Below are positions 24,472-37,855 of a stretch of 64,000 nucleotides of DNA, one piece after another (position 1 is the first letter of the stretch; each line of letters begins with the position of its first letter). The notes under the pieces are model-generated. The model was given only the letters and a program-made list of their open reading frames with translations, did no database searches and was not told the origin of the DNA. The DNA comes from Sipunculus nudus (taxonomy: Eukaryota; Annelida; Sipuncula; Golfingiida; Sipunculidae). A program made the translations under genes and the position numbers. The DNA is taken from contig CM049315.1 of the NCBI GenBank assembly GCA_026874595.1, positions 4,152,664 to 4,216,663 of the forward strand, read 5' to 3'.

Positions 24472-24999
24472 ATAAGCAGACATCTCTTTTAGGCAAACAA
24501 CTGGCAATTTAGGACAAAAAATAGCAAACCTCAGAAAGTTCATAGTAACAATTTCCAGGGAATTCAATCTTTTGACCGCCAACTAGTTTTTTGGGTAAAA
24601 TGGTTTTCCTTTTAAATATTTTATTAAAATATATTATTATGTATCTTGTAAAAATAAAAATATATTTTCTGCAGTTATTTCACCGCGGCGGCTTTAATTG
24701 GTAATCCTCACTAATAATTACATCTTTCCATTAAGAGCAAAAAGTGCTGGTCTCTTTACTGTCCTGATTAAGCAGGTTTTACTTTATATAACTAAATATA
24801 TATTAAGTTTGGGCAACTTTACCTATCCAGGTCATTTAACATTGTCGTACATATATTTGGACAGTTACGACTGTTCTCGGCTGTCAATAACGCCCAGGTA
24901 TAATGAGGTAAGAAAGTATACAGGCAGACCGTCAATTATCGACGTCAGTACCACAACACACGAAATTTTATCAGGAAATTGCCCTCGGAAATCTGCACA
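24472..24999. other. AT-rich gene-free DNA
   Basis: A 103-codon plus-strand frame (24698-25009) is open but resembles no family and has no supporting signals. Confidence 0.5.
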
Positions 25000-25480
25000 G
25001 ATCAATTAACACTGAAGCTCATCATCTCGGGGTTCTTGTTCTGTGTGCTCCACTGCTGAAATAGACACCATTCCATAGATTCTTCTGTATTTGTACATTT
25101 CCCCTGATTCTGTTTGCTCATTTGCAGGTAACCCCGGACGCGCAGACAAAGGAAGTACGCGGGTCGTCTGCTGAGCTCGTGGCGCGCCTTCAGACTGTAT
25201 GTGAGTATCGGACCACCTGTGTTTAGCCAAGTCCGGTTGCATGGATTTTGTGCTCCGTGCCACTACGCTTCGGCAAACACAGGACCGTGAATAAAATCTA
25301 TACATTCCTAGAACTCATCATGTCTTCTGTACTATGCTTGTAATCGCATAGTTAGCCTCACGCTATAACCTTGTCGAATTCATGACAAGTGTATGCCTCC
25401 GTGAAATGCCAAGTGAGTTCCTCTATATTCAGTTAGTTTCGGTCACGACACTGCTCTGCATGCGACTCCGTCCGCTCTCG
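25000..25480. other. Complex island with an exon-like segment
   Basis: A pyrimidine-rich acceptor-like TTGCTCATTTGCAG ends at 25127. From there a plus frame is open to donor-like GTATGT at 25197 (69 bases, 23 codons) or to consensus GTGAGT at 25201. The peptide includes SSAELVARLQ. No neighbouring exons are identified, so this may be fortuitous. Confidence 0.22.
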
Positions 25481-27099
25481 CCTGGCTTTGTGACGATATG
25501 ATTCGATGTGTCTACACTGCAGAATGGGGGATTCAATAAGTATGAAAATTTTATGACTTCCATGTCGAGTTCCCGCCTGCAAGAATTAACTTTTCACAGA
25601 AGTTAACCGACTCCTTGAGTAAAACCCCTGTGAGACAGGAGCCTTCCAGGCATGCATGACGTGTCAAGTTCTCGCCACAAGCATGCAATTTGTGTTTTTA
25701 CAAGTAAAATACAGCTTTGTATTAGCTTAAGCTGATTTAGACATTTTACACTGAAGACTTTTCTGTTACCAGAAATGGAACTATCAAACGTGTCAGAATT
25801 ATCTGAAACCTAAATAAATCTGAGAAGTTGACCTATATGATCAATTAATAGATTAAATGAAATGATGGATAAATCTCATCTTAAATGCAAAACAATACAG
25901 TCCTACCACGTTCAATAACATCACTACCATAATAAACGTATGTACTGTGTGTATATGCCTGCCTATATGCACATCTGTTATTAACCTAATTTTCAGCTAT
26001 AACGTCGGCCTCTGACACATGTGGCACAAACCCAAATTCATTCTAGAAAATTTCTTATCTATCTATTTTTCTGTTTGTTCCATTCATAAAAAAAATATTA
26101 AAAAAATCAATAAATATACAATTAGCCGTTACTTTTTAATCATGCATCATCTCTATGGTTACGGTCCCTATCAGATATACTATATTATATGTATAGACAC
26201 TTATACCAAGGAGATTTTATAAGGTTTATTAACCACGTGTGCTCATAGTTACACTTGTATAATGAATTGCTCTCTAGTTTAATGTAATTTATGGCTATAT
26301 ACACGAAAACAACATTTTATGGTCTTTCAATATGATACATAATTACATTGTATATTTTAACTTATTGTACAATGAATTATTCTCCAGTCAAATGTAGTTC
26401 ATGAATATACACGAGAACAATATTTAAAAAAAATCAAAATGGCCTTCAAAATGTCGTTTAATTTTCCATGTGAATTTCCCTTTGCATTTTAAATACAGGG
26501 CGTGCATTTAAACCTTTTGGGTAAGATTGTCACACAAACATTCATTTTTATTTAAAATAAAAGAATGATTTTGTGATGATTGTGTATATAAAAAATAATG
26601 CGGCTAAAATAAATAATTAAATAATTATTCTATACAGTATTCGTTATCTGTATATACCAAAACAATTTTATTAACTCATATTTAAATTTTCCTACTGAAA
26701 ATGATGAATGTTTTGTGTTGAATAATTCTACTTTGTTTTTATATGAAATATTTCAAAATATTTCAAATCACTTCACGTATATTGGGATGTATAGGTAAAT
26801 AATATATTCAAATATTAGAAACTGAGCAAAAAACTACTTTTAAATAGTCGGGGTAACTGTAATGTATTTACAGAAAGTCAAAGAAATAAATTGTTTTTAT
26901 TTAATTAAAAGCGGTTAATATCATTGTTAAAATGTGTATATATATAACTAATCCAGACATTTTTCTATAATTTATTAAGCTGACGTAAACAATTTTTTTT
27001 CATTCAATTAAAAGTTAACTGCTTTTTAAATTTAACCAAAATGCGTGTTTTCTATTGTTTTCCAAATTAATTTATCGATTAAGTACGCTGCAGGGGAAT
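25481..27099. other. AT-rich gene-free DNA
   Basis: No gene or repeat family recognised; many A/T homopolymers. Confidence 0.55.
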
Positions 27100-27780
27100 G
27101 AATTTCTAGTTACCGGTACAGGTTCGCACCTGAGGGCGCGCTAATGAAGATTCATAGTCAAAGAGAGAGCCTGAGTTGATCTGTTTCTATATCCGGGGGA
27201 CAATAGTTAGTCAATGCTGGCCAATTATTTGTTCATCTACATGATAGCTTCAACCAGCGGCCGAAATCCGTGATAGGCACGGCCGGCCGGAGAACATGTC
27301 TTTTTGTCTTTTATCTGTAAAATGTGCCATGGCCCGGGGATATGGGGAAGAAACAGCCGCGCTGCCAATAATAGCAATCGTCGACCTCTGCTCCGGCGTA
27401 AGCTGGCTCCAGCCTGCGAATAATTGTACAATAACTTGGCTTAAGCGATAACTTGATGTTCCATTAAAGGCAAATCGTCTTTCGAGAGGATTACAGGGGA
27501 TTACAATTATTGTACACAATCAAATAATACTTCATCGTTCAAGTCGCCGGATCATTTTCGGATAATTTCGACTACACAGCTAATTTGTTCCCGTGAAGGA
27601 TTGGGACGAGTTTGGCCCCTCCCTTGCCCTCCACACACGTCTAATTCATTACCCCGGGGGGCACAAGCTACAATTTCCCCCCAATTCCCGCGAGACCTGC
27701 GGACTTCAATTTAGTTGAGACTTGATGTGAGTGCTACCGACACGCTAGTCGCCAGGCGCTGGCAGAGAATAGTAATTGTT
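27100..27780. promoter_or_regulatory. Candidate enhancer island with paired Sox-like and GGATTA sites
   Basis: This GC-richer, non-repetitive block has clustered motifs typical of developmental enhancers. ATTGTACAAT lies at 27423-27432 and the related palindrome-like ATTGTACACAAT at 27509-27520. Both pair an ATTGT with an ACAAT, as dimeric Sox sites do. Two GGATTA (Otx/Gsc/Pitx-type) sites lie 10 bp apart at 27488-27493 and 27498-27503, beside homeodomain-type AATTA cores. It lies about 20 kb downstream of POU4, the only recognised gene. Function is inferred from motif content alone. Confidence 0.35.
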
Positions 27781-28168
27781 ACAGAGAAATCTCTCGCGGA
27801 TGCTTCTCTCCGCTACACCGTCCAAACATGTCGTGTTCAGTTAATTTCAACAAAGACATTTTCACCACAAACATCTTAATCTCTGTCTTGTGATCGTTGG
27901 TCAATTGAGGGCCAAACGTCTCTTTATAAAGAGGCTGAATTATTGAAATAACACTGATTTTTATTCACGTTAGCTGTTAAAACCGGCTAGAATTCGTGTG
28001 CGTCGATCGGGGAAACTAAAACAAAATCCTAAATTGATGATAAATCCACATCAATGCTTTTCGCCATATTAATTATTGTACTAAAATATATAGGTATATA
28101 ATTATATATATTAGTATTGGAAAAGAATATATAACCTTATATTGGTCGGGGGATTTTGCATTAAAAAT

Positions 28169-28169
<1 letters not shown>
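27781..28169. other. Gene-free intergenic DNA
   Basis: Nothing recognised; it grades from complex sequence into AT-rich DNA. Confidence 0.5.
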
Positions 28170-28208
<39 letters not shown>

Positions 28209-28225
28209 ATATATATATATATATA
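28170..28225. repeat. (TA)n microsatellite
   Basis: Interrupted TA tract directly before the TCTAGACA array. Confidence 0.93.
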
Positions 28226-28239
28226 CACGTATGTGTGTC

Positions 28240-28990
28240 TATACATATATACATCTATTCATCTATCTAGACATCTAGCCATCTATCTAGACATCTAGAC
28301 ATTATCTAGACATCTATCTAGACATCTATCTAAGCATCTATATAGACACTTAGACATTTATCTAGACATCTAGACATTTATGTAGACATCTATCTAGACA
28401 TCAAGACATGTATCTAGACATCTAGACATTTATCTAGACATCTATCTAGAAATCTAGACATCAACCTAAATAAATCTTGACATCTATATAAACAACAAAT
28501 TTATCTACACATTTAGACATCTAAACATCTATCTAGACATCTTTCTAAATATATCTCTATAGACACCTATCTAGACACCTATCTAGATATCTAGACATCT
28601 TTCTAGACATCTTACTTGATAACTAGACTCTAGACATCTATCTAGACATGTATCTAGAGATCTAGACATCTATCTAAACATCTATCTAGACATATAGACA
28701 TCTATTTAGACACCTATCTAGACATCTGTCTAGATATCTAACTACATATCCAGATTTCTAGACATCCATCGATAGACATTTTCTCTAGACATCTGGACAT
28801 TAATCGAGACATCTATCTAGATATTTAGAAATCAATTTAAACATATATCTAGACATCTATCTAGACTCTAGACATCTATCTTAATATTTGTCTTAACATC
28901 TAGACATTTATTTAGACATTTAGAAATCTATCTAAATATTTATTTAGGCGTCTAGACATCTAGACATCTGTCTAGACATCTAGACAGAAA
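28240..28990. repeat. Degenerate (TCTAGACA)-type array
   Basis: About 750 bp built from the words TCTAGACA and TCTATC in irregular order, with a loose 8- and 12-bp period. Copies vary widely, so the array looks old. TCTAGA is self-complementary, giving many small palindromes. Confidence 0.92.
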
Positions 28991-30042
28991 CATTTAGCAA
29001 AGTTTTAGTATAACATATGGAACCGGGGATGGAGGCGATTAGGCAAGGGATATATGCTGTATCAACTGATATATATATCGACTGTCATGTATTATAAAAG
29101 AAACACGCTTTTAATAACAAAGGCTGGGGACAACCTGTGACCCCTGTCTCGTAACTTCATACCCTCTCCCCAGTAAAATCTCAATTATTGTACAGTAATG
29201 ATTCTATAGTCTCTCATACTGACCGAATTACTCTGTTTTAGCGACAACCATTCTAGTTACTCACGTACACTGTGTTATATTTCGTACTTGCTGAGGAAAA
29301 TATATGCATTTACCCCTTGTTTAATGATGCAAGTGCAGTCATCAAATACAAAACGTGCCCTCTCATCGGTACATTAAGTGGAGTATATTTTTGTCCAAGT
29401 TGACTGCGTTCATACATTTCGTGTGAAACTGTAATTCCGTAATTGTTTGCTCTTCACATGACTTGAGTGCGCCCTATATAACTGATTAAGGTAACAGGCA
29501 ACTTTTAACATTTCGACACCTGCGTATACATAAAACGGGGTCTATTTATAATTTTTGTTCAGCTACCTTTTGAATACGGTATAATAATACAAACGGCAGT
29601 TAACAGTAGTATATTATAATAAAAGATATAAAGATATTTAAAATAAAGTATGTTCCATGTTGTACGCTTTATATGTAATTGTTTCCCGACAGAAGATATC
29701 AAATATCATGTATAGGTAGCTGATTGTATTACTTGAAAAATTAATCTTGAACAATTGCAGATCACGAGATGTCATCAGAATTATCCACATGTACCTATTT
29801 GAAGACTTCGTTTAGTAATACATTCGAACCCCGCCCTGCGACCACCCCACAATCGCGACCACTTGACAATTACAACCATTTGGTCCCGGATATATGATCA
29901 AGGTAACTTAGAATTCCACAAATACGACCATCCGCAAATTACGATCACTTTGTTCAGTTCCCAAGGTGCATGGTCGTTTAATTATACTCTGTCTCATCTA
30001 TATACACTATCTCATGATTATTCGTCTACAACAAATATTAAA
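28991..30042. other. Gene-free intergenic DNA
   Basis: No coding region. At about 29826-29985 the sequence repeats short CGACCAC / ACGACCA / ACGATCAC words separated by CAATT-type spacers, similar to ends of interspersed repeats abundant in aquatic invertebrates. No boundaries could be set. Confidence 0.45.
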
Positions 30043-30043
30043 C

Positions 30044-30099
<56 letters not shown>
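30043..30099. repeat. (TA)n microsatellite
   Basis: TA tract with one CA interruption. Confidence 0.95.
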
Positions 30100-32528
30100 T
30101 CCCCATCCCTCTTTCTTGCTCTGTCTCTACACGGACATAAAAAAACATACACCCAAATCGAGCATATGAACTATAGACTAACACATCTGTCTTTACACCT
30201 CTCGGTGCATGAATTACGCTAGCGAATTTTGCAAATGACCGTGCTAGAAAAAAGAGAGATATGTATCGTATTTTTTTTTCTGGCGAAAGGCGAGTTTGTC
30301 GAGAGATGGTGAATAACCGAGGTGGCATTCTTCTTGTCCTGAAAACCAATTATTTTGGATCAAATCTAACCGGAGGTATTTATTGAGCTTAGACTGTCAT
30401 TGTGAGCTAATTCGCTTTACGCACTCTTTATATACGCCACCCTGTATTAACAGCTTTGTCAGAGATCACCCATTTTCAAATTTGAGTTCCACTTTTCTAC
30501 CATACCGAATGAAAGACATTGACTGCTCTGCTTGGTGAATGGGCTACTGGGCGCGATACGTCACTGTGAGGTCAAATTGGACTGACCCTGCTGTACCACC
30601 CAGAGAGTCCTATTTTATTTTTTGTCATCCTGTTACTGCCTCGTCACATGCATCCATCACATCTTCTACATCAGCCGCGGGCACCCTTCCATTCTTTTAC
30701 GTCATGACGTCATCATGTCACAGGTGATTCTTAGTTTCCGCGGAACCCGTATGACATGGACTTTATTTAACAGCTAGGAATATACCAATAACTGTAAATA
30801 TAATGATCACGGTACTTATTTGCATGAGGGTGTAATTATGTATATATTGTGAATTGTGTTTAGATCGTGGGAGTACATATATTAAACGTATATTTTTTTA
30901 ATTCACAAAAAAAATTCATGACCTTATGGGAAAGACGTTACAACTTAGGGTAAAAAGCAATACTATAGACGTTTGTTTATACAATTATTATCACAGGAAG
31001 TTAAAGAATTAGGCTCATAGGGATTGGTGTTTTTTTTTATTATATCGATGTTTGGGTCCTGATTTTGCCGCATGTGTCCCCCGAATGCATCCATCTCGAC
31101 GGAAAAGTTATGTTTATTTTTTTACTTTTTTTTCTGACTGTAATTATATAGATCTCCAATACGGCTGATTTTCTAAAGCTGACCTTTGGTCAGAAAAATA
31201 GTCGAAGGGGGCAGATTTACACCTGATATTGCATGATTTTAGAAGAAATGGCATGAATTAGGGGTGGCTATGCAGGGATGTGCATGATCGCTGGGCAATT
31301 GCAGACTTCTGGTTTAAGTTTGATACCGAAAAATAAATTAATTCGATGAAATTACGAGTATAAGTTATCTTATTTTGTAGACATTAATAAATTCTTAATT
31401 TATTTGAGGAAAATTATTCTGGGTGAAGGAACGAATGAGATTCATATAGAATGAGATCATAGTTACATATTGTCTTTTGATTTAATTTAGCCGCCCATTT
31501 TATACATATATACACATGAAACGATTTATTTGTATCACTTTGTTATAAAGATGAAGAAATTACGGTTTTATAAATTAACAGTAATGCCTTATAGATCACA
31601 TTTCTATATAGAATTATATCCTGAAGATCTGATACTATTGATTTGCACTTAGAATTGATGTTTCATTATTTTACCTTATATGTTGAAGGGATCAATACGC
31701 ATTATCATTAAATTAACAAAGGGCACAATCGTTGAATTTCACACACACACACAAAAAAAACTAAAATTCGCTTTATTTGTTTGAAATAATGGGAGTTCAT
31801 CAAACAGTGTTTAGACTAAATGTATTTACTTTCTTAGGTCAGAGTAACTCTCATATGTTATGGTTTATGAAATAAAAAATTTTTTTTTTAAAATTCGCCT
31901 CTTCTTTGCATTGTCGATTTTCCATCATCTATAGTTGAATGAATGATAATCTATTGTGCAGCCTTCACACTCAGTGTTTAGAATAAAATAGGTGTGGCCT
32001 AAAACATCTTTAGAAATAAATAGACCTGTCGCATTAACTATATAGAATAATATAAAGAAACCACGCTAAACACGTCCAACACGGCCGGCTGAACACGTTT
32101 AAAGGCTAACCTCGTTCAAATCTAAGTATAAACGCGTGGAGAAACGACGACAAGAAATGTGCTAAGCTTTGTGTTTAAAAGCTGAGCTCCGTTTTTAAAG
32201 TGTAAAATTTCCTGAGAAATACATCTGACATGTCGCGTTAATTATAGAATAACGAAAGGAATATCATACTGCTTTTAAAGTTGAGGAATTTCTTTCAATT
32301 ATTTATAGCGTGAATATTATTCATGTATTTAAAGAACTAAAACAACACAAAGTCTTTTTTCAGAAGAAGGATGTACGGCGTTAAGTTTCAATTTATAAAT
32401 AGTTCAAACATTTTCATCATGTTACATGGCTCGTATTTGGAAAGATTCAAGGGTCCATGCATGCAGCAAACAGAAATAAGCCCTGCATCGCCATCAACTT
32501 AAAACAAGAATTATTGGCAGTATGTCCT
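30100..32528. other. Gene-free intergenic DNA
   Basis: Mixed DNA without a recognised gene. A full TGACGTCA CRE palindrome sits within CGTCATGACGTCATCATG near 30701-30718. Otherwise it holds A/T-rich filler. Confidence 0.5.
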
Positions 32529-32632
32529 ATATATCATAAGAGAGAAGACAGATTCCTTTTAAATACTCATTAACATAAATGTTAATGTTAATGAGTATTT
32601 AAAAGGAATCTGTCTTCTCTCTAATGATATAT
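32529..32632. repeat. Near-perfect long hairpin (48-bp arms)
   Basis: The arms at 32529-32576 and 32585-32632 are reverse complements at 47 of 48 positions and are separated by an 8-base loop. The single mismatch is an A/A opposition at 32538. Arms this long and this perfect point to a recent foldback or MITE-type element, or a recent inverted duplication, rather than an ordinary microRNA precursor. The outer ends lie in ATATAT, so a TA-type target duplication cannot be judged. Confidence 0.93.
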
Positions 32633-34095
32633 CAATTTTACTGTGGGAAGTGATATTTTTTCATAAATATATATTTATGTTTGTTTAACTGAAATCAAAT
32701 CAGTTTTGATAAAATGAAATATTGCTCTAAAATGCAGTGCAGAAAACTTGACGAAGAACTACAGAAAAGGTACATGGCTTAAATTTGAAACGAAAGCAGG
32801 CTTTATTTTTTGTTTGTTTAGAGGGAGATTAAACAAGTGACACATTAGTGCTGGTGGAACCTGACTGTTGATGAGGACCAGATGGATCCTTGTGGTCACA
32901 GGTACATGATCTCCGAGAAGGAAACCCCGACAACTGGACACCTGGCGGTCAACAGCTGCAGCAGAGATTCATTAGTCAGCGCTACCAAGCATTCTGCGTC
33001 CCGCTGGTATCAGCGGCAGCCATACTGTCTCTGTTTAAACCTATTTCGTTTTGTCTTCTGTCGGAAATTTTTTGTCTCTGACCAGAAACCGCAGCTGGGC
33101 GAGTTCAAGTGGTTCATTTCGTTATATAATCCAGTATGTGTTCAGTGCGCATGCGCATGTCAGATGATCACATTCTTCTCTGCCTGTACACATTTGTCAC
33201 TCTTGACTCAAAAGTGGCCAGAATTTATATGCTGCTACGTACCTACCCCGTTTTATGATATGTCACCAATTATTATGTAACCAACTTTTTACTTTATACT
33301 TGAGTGTAATCTTCTCTTTCTGACTTGTTTGTGAAGTTCCGCTTGTCTGACCCCCCCCCCCCCTGTCACACACACTCAACGCGCGCAAACACATGCACAG
33401 ATACACTTTCCATCATTTGAAAGGATAAACACCATCAAACAAAAATTAAAAAAAAAATAAATACCTATATAATTGCCAATATATAAGCAATGGGCGGGTA
33501 AATCAACTGACAGTCATGCAATATTCTGTACAAATCACGTGTGATAAAATTACCGAAGCAGTCAATTTAATACATATACATATTTCTGCTTATTTGTATA
33601 TAAAAGAAGATATAATTATGAAGTCGTATCTTGATGGATATCATTTTCTGCGTGGAGCAAAGTCTCATTGCTTAGCATAACATATCCAGGTATGATCAGG
33701 TATGATATTCATACTTAAATCATATTGGCATTCATATGAGTGTTTATAGATATTACGTACGGTTTTTTGTTTGATTCGGAAGTCACAGTGTTTATAAGGA
33801 CAAAATAAACTTACCAGTCCAAATGTCCTAGTCTTATACGAACAAACATCCTTTAGGTTTCTAATTTTTGCTTTTTAATTACTTATTAATACAACATTAT
33901 ATGTCATGTGAATAACATATTTCATGTGTATGGATAATATAAAAAAAATCATGTAACGTAGAAAATGTAAGAATGGGCGTGAAAATTTGGTAAAAAAGTC
34001 GATATTTGGAAAACGCCGGTTGGTTGCTGGCATACAATAAAAGAGTATTTAAAGCCGTTACGCCTTTTTTATATATACACCTATGGCTGGTTGGT
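32633..34095. other. Gene-free DNA with a small complex island
   Basis: A GC-richer block at about 32850-33050 is open in two plus frames; one is 132 codons from 32882, and a second starts near 32870. Neither is recognised. A poly-C tract lies at 33351-33363. The rest is AT-rich. Confidence 0.45.
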
Positions 34096-34105
34096 ACGCT
34101 GTGTG

Positions 34106-34150
34106 TATATAAGCCGTCGTCTCGTAGATAAAACAGTTATCAGTCAGTCG
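34106..34150 (+). promoter_or_regulatory. Candidate TATA / initiator core promoter
   Basis: TATATAAG at 34106-34113 is followed 29 bp later by ACAGTT and then by a TCAGTCAGTC initiator-like run (34140-34148). This is a good match to a focused core promoter. Downstream, an ATG at 34274 opens a 21-codon frame (MASILPYPEDSFCSVRLNGF plus Val) ending at TAA 34337-34339, with donor-like GT sites near its end. It could be the first exon of an unrecognised gene, a noncoding transcript or a retroelement promoter. I found no matching downstream exon. Confidence 0.35.
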
Positions 34151-34339
34151 TAGTTTCCTGGCTTTCTTTTCTCCTCAGGCAGACTCCAGTTTTATTTTGT
34201 CCGTGTTTACACGGAGAAAAACCGTGACGGCGTTTAGCGAGCCCTCTATTTAACCACGCTACATACATATATAATGGCCTCTATTTTGCCGTATCCGGAA
34301 GATTCTTTTTGCTCTGTCAGACTGAATGGTTTTGTGTAA

Positions 34340-37300
34340 TTACGGTAGTTTACTTCAGACCTTTGTCTTTAAACCTACCTTATTAGCAAGCGTAGGTGCG
34401 ACTTAACGCTTGTTTTGGTAGCAAGCCCTTTTGCAGTAAACCCAGGTTTTCGCGCCCTTCATTCACATATTACTAGTGGTACTTGCAGGCATGGAACTTT
34501 TTCCTGTGTAGACATTAAATGCGGGATATTATAACAAGAAGGGAGCAACCGTATAACTTTAGCACACAAAATATAAGGTAGGACATAATTCACATATTTT
34601 TAGTGGGTAATCTGATTACATGTCTTAGCAGCCTTCATTAATTTTACACTAGTCATAGCTGACACGTGAAAAGTGATTAATACTGGTATTCGTTCTATCG
34701 TTTATCACGGGACATATATAGTTAATTTGCAGCCAACGGATAATGTTGACGCATCCTTTGTCTTGTTTTTACTATAACTGTGAGCAAAATTATTGTTATT
34801 AAGATTTTTTGCAGGGTTTAATACAAGGATGGTTTTCAAGGCTTGGGCTTCATAAGACACAAGTTTAAAAGATTTCATTCTTCTGAGGGATGAGGCAAGC
34901 ACTTGTAACCTTGGTAACCAGATGTAGCAAAGTTACAATAGGTTGATGAAGAGCGTCCCAGACCCGAGGCGGTATAGATCAGCGTCGTCTTTTCCAAAAT
35001 TGTTATTAAAAAGTACAACTATATCTGTCGAGGTCTGGCCGTGTTTATAGAACACGGAAGACTCCCGGACGAAAGCAGAAGCTGCATTTCCACAGCAAAA
35101 CTTCTGCTGAGGAGAAAAAAGGAAGGTAGTCAAAGGAATTCAACATCAAACAGGATATAGACTCAAAGAAGTCTTGTGTGGAAGAAACATGTTCAATTAC
35201 CCTGTGGTGAATATCGCAGAGAACGATGGACCCAGTGCCGCGGTGCAGGGGGAACAGAAAAAAAATCTGCTTCATTGCAGCACCTGCTGTGGACGTTCGT
35301 AGACATGCTCTGAGGCCAGAGATAATGAGATGTGTTCAACTGCTTCTATTTGAGAAGCTTGTAGGTCTGGAACCACTGACACTTGCAGCTGCCTCGCCTG
35401 CGTCGGTATAGGTACGTGCACCCTGCCCGCCCTGCCTGGCCTGCTTCACCAGCGCGTCCAGCAGCACACAGTGACAGACAGTCACTCACTGAAAGCCGCT
35501 TGGGTAATTTTATCACACGTGATTGGTACAGAGTAATGCACGATATCCTCAGCTAATTTACCCGCCCACTGTTTTTTTATTTGCAACCAGGTCTTTTGTC
35601 GATAAAAATTACTTTTTATTCCATGTACGTGTTTATTGTTTCAAATAACTTAAAAAGGTTGTTTATATGTGCTTGCATGTGTGTGTGAGAATTAGGGAGA
35701 CACAGACAGACAGATATGCGGAGAGAGCGTAGGGCAAATAAGCCAAAGAAAGAAAGAAAGAAAGAAAAAATAGAAAGAAAAAAATATACTTTTTAGTATA
35801 ATAAAAAAAGCAAAGGAAGTAGAAAGTTTACTCAGAAAACTAAAACGAGATTGACAGATAGACAGACACGGACAAAGGACAAACAGAGAGACAGATCGTT
35901 CGTAAGAAGGGCACAGATCTGGCAAGTTATATGTAATATACAGATGTAGATAAAGACGATAACGTTGAAGATGAGCATGACCGTTTGAAACGGTTGCAAT
36001 AATCTTCCATTCAAATTTCATTCAAATCAAATTAGTAACTACGGAGCCTAGTTTTGGGACAAGATAGTGATTAACGAAAAAGGGACACACGACACGAAGA
36101 AGACATTTCTAGACGGGAAAGAAAATCAACAATTTAAATTTAAAAAGTAAGAAAAAAAAAGAAGTAGCAACAAGCACAGTTAACAGACCATCAAAGGAAA
36201 TACCAATAGCATACATATCTTTCTTCAAAAGGAAGCCCATGGGTTTGTACTTGGCCTTTACGGAGAGCAACAAAGCTCGGGAATGGTCTGAAGGAGGGCG
36301 TGATCCGATTAGCTGGCGCATGAACCTGAGGACTAATCAAGTTGAGTGTATGATAATCCACTTGGGTAAAAAAACTTCAATTACTTCATAGAGAAATCGG
36401 CACACCATCACATCCCGGCCAGAATACCGTGTCATGTCCCTCACGGCGGAAAGCTGTACTCCATGAATTAACGTGCTGTACAAAGATCGCTTCTTTCTCG
36501 TATTCATTATATAAAACACCGACATTAGACTTTGGTCTATAAATCTTGATGAGAAAATGCTGTCTGATTCTATAAACATGTTTTATATAACAACAGTATT
36601 TCAATTACAGTCTATCCTCCTTTTGGTATAAGAACCATTCATCTAGACTATAAGGAAAACCTTAAAAGCAATTCCTCATCTATAGTTTTTGAACAGGCTT
36701 CAGTTGAATCGTTTTTAACGCCTTTATGGCATCTATGCGTAGGAAGAAAAGTAAAACTTATGTTAATCATTATTATGCATTAAGAGAGTAAGATATTTCT
36801 AATCGGTGGCAACTGACCTTCTGGGGTTTGGGCTCTTTAAAGGACCCACTTTAATCACTTAATGATTTGTCTTCCACCATGACTCCTGTTAATCACACAT
36901 ATGTTATCATTGTATTTATCAATTATTGTTATCATTGCATTTATTTCATTGTACATCCTCAATCAAGAATAAGTATAATCTTTACAGACCTAAATTTCGA
37001 CCTTAAGTTCAACCTAAACCAGTCCAGTTCTCATTCAGATTTGGCGCCTGATAACGGCAAAGGTCATGGTTCGAATAATGGCCAAGATCATCGTACTGGG
37101 TATTTAAAGACAAACAAATACCTAGTTATTTTTAAAAATACATATTGTACATCTGTTATAACTTATAAAACTACTATATCAATTATATTTATTTGACGGG
37201 GGACCGGGGGGGGGATCTGTTTATTTCCTTAAGGAATGTGCGCCTTATATCGATGAATAAAGAAGGGTTTGGGTTTACATATAGCCTGGGCTTCTAGTGT

Positions 37301-37855
37301 CACCTTTTATAGCAGGGCGCATGTTTCTACCGATATAACACGACTGAAGTATCTCTTTCTGTCCTGGAAGTAGAAGTAACATGTATAGACATGAAAGAAG
37401 CCTCTACCATTTTTTTATATTCTCTGGAAAACTTCCAAATGTGATGCGATCACGTAATTAATCTGTTGGTTATTATATTGTCATTTACCTCCGTATTCAT
37501 TATTAAATGTGTTTGATCTTCTCATAACCATTGTCGTAAAATGGAATTTCTCAGCTTAGACAAAGTAACTTTATTAATATCAAAAGTGAATACTCTTGAA
37601 ACTACTCATTAAAGTTGAATTTCGGTTAATATGCCTATATATCCATATATATCGTATTCAGTGCCTATCACTGCTATGCGTAAGACAATGTACACAAAGA
37701 AGACTAACCTATTAATTAAAGGAATTTTGTTCCTTGAAGTTATATATGTTCATATTTTAGTGTCAGGATGGATATATCTAAAGGTTACAGTTGCCGTTTA
37801 ATATATGATTCCGTAGTGTGGACCAGAGAATTAATGTGTATGCTTTGGTTGATAT
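34340..37855. other. Gene-free intergenic DNA
   Basis: A more complex block lies at about 34930-35480 with short open frames on both strands. An A/G-rich stretch occupies 35690-35830, including a short (GAAA)n run at about 35745-35768. A poly-G tract lies at 37205-37214. No protein family is recognised, including in the 109-codon frame at 36867-37196. Confidence 0.45.

Noticed and set aside
33952-34937. TGTAAC...GTTACA as a second LTR around the 34.1 kb promoter
   Set aside because: The flanking bases do not match as a target duplication and no polyadenylation hexamer lies downstream of the TATA box, so the ends are probably coincidental.
37055-37085. GGTTCGAAT B-box-like site
   Set aside because: No A box at tRNA spacing and no closing acceptor stem.
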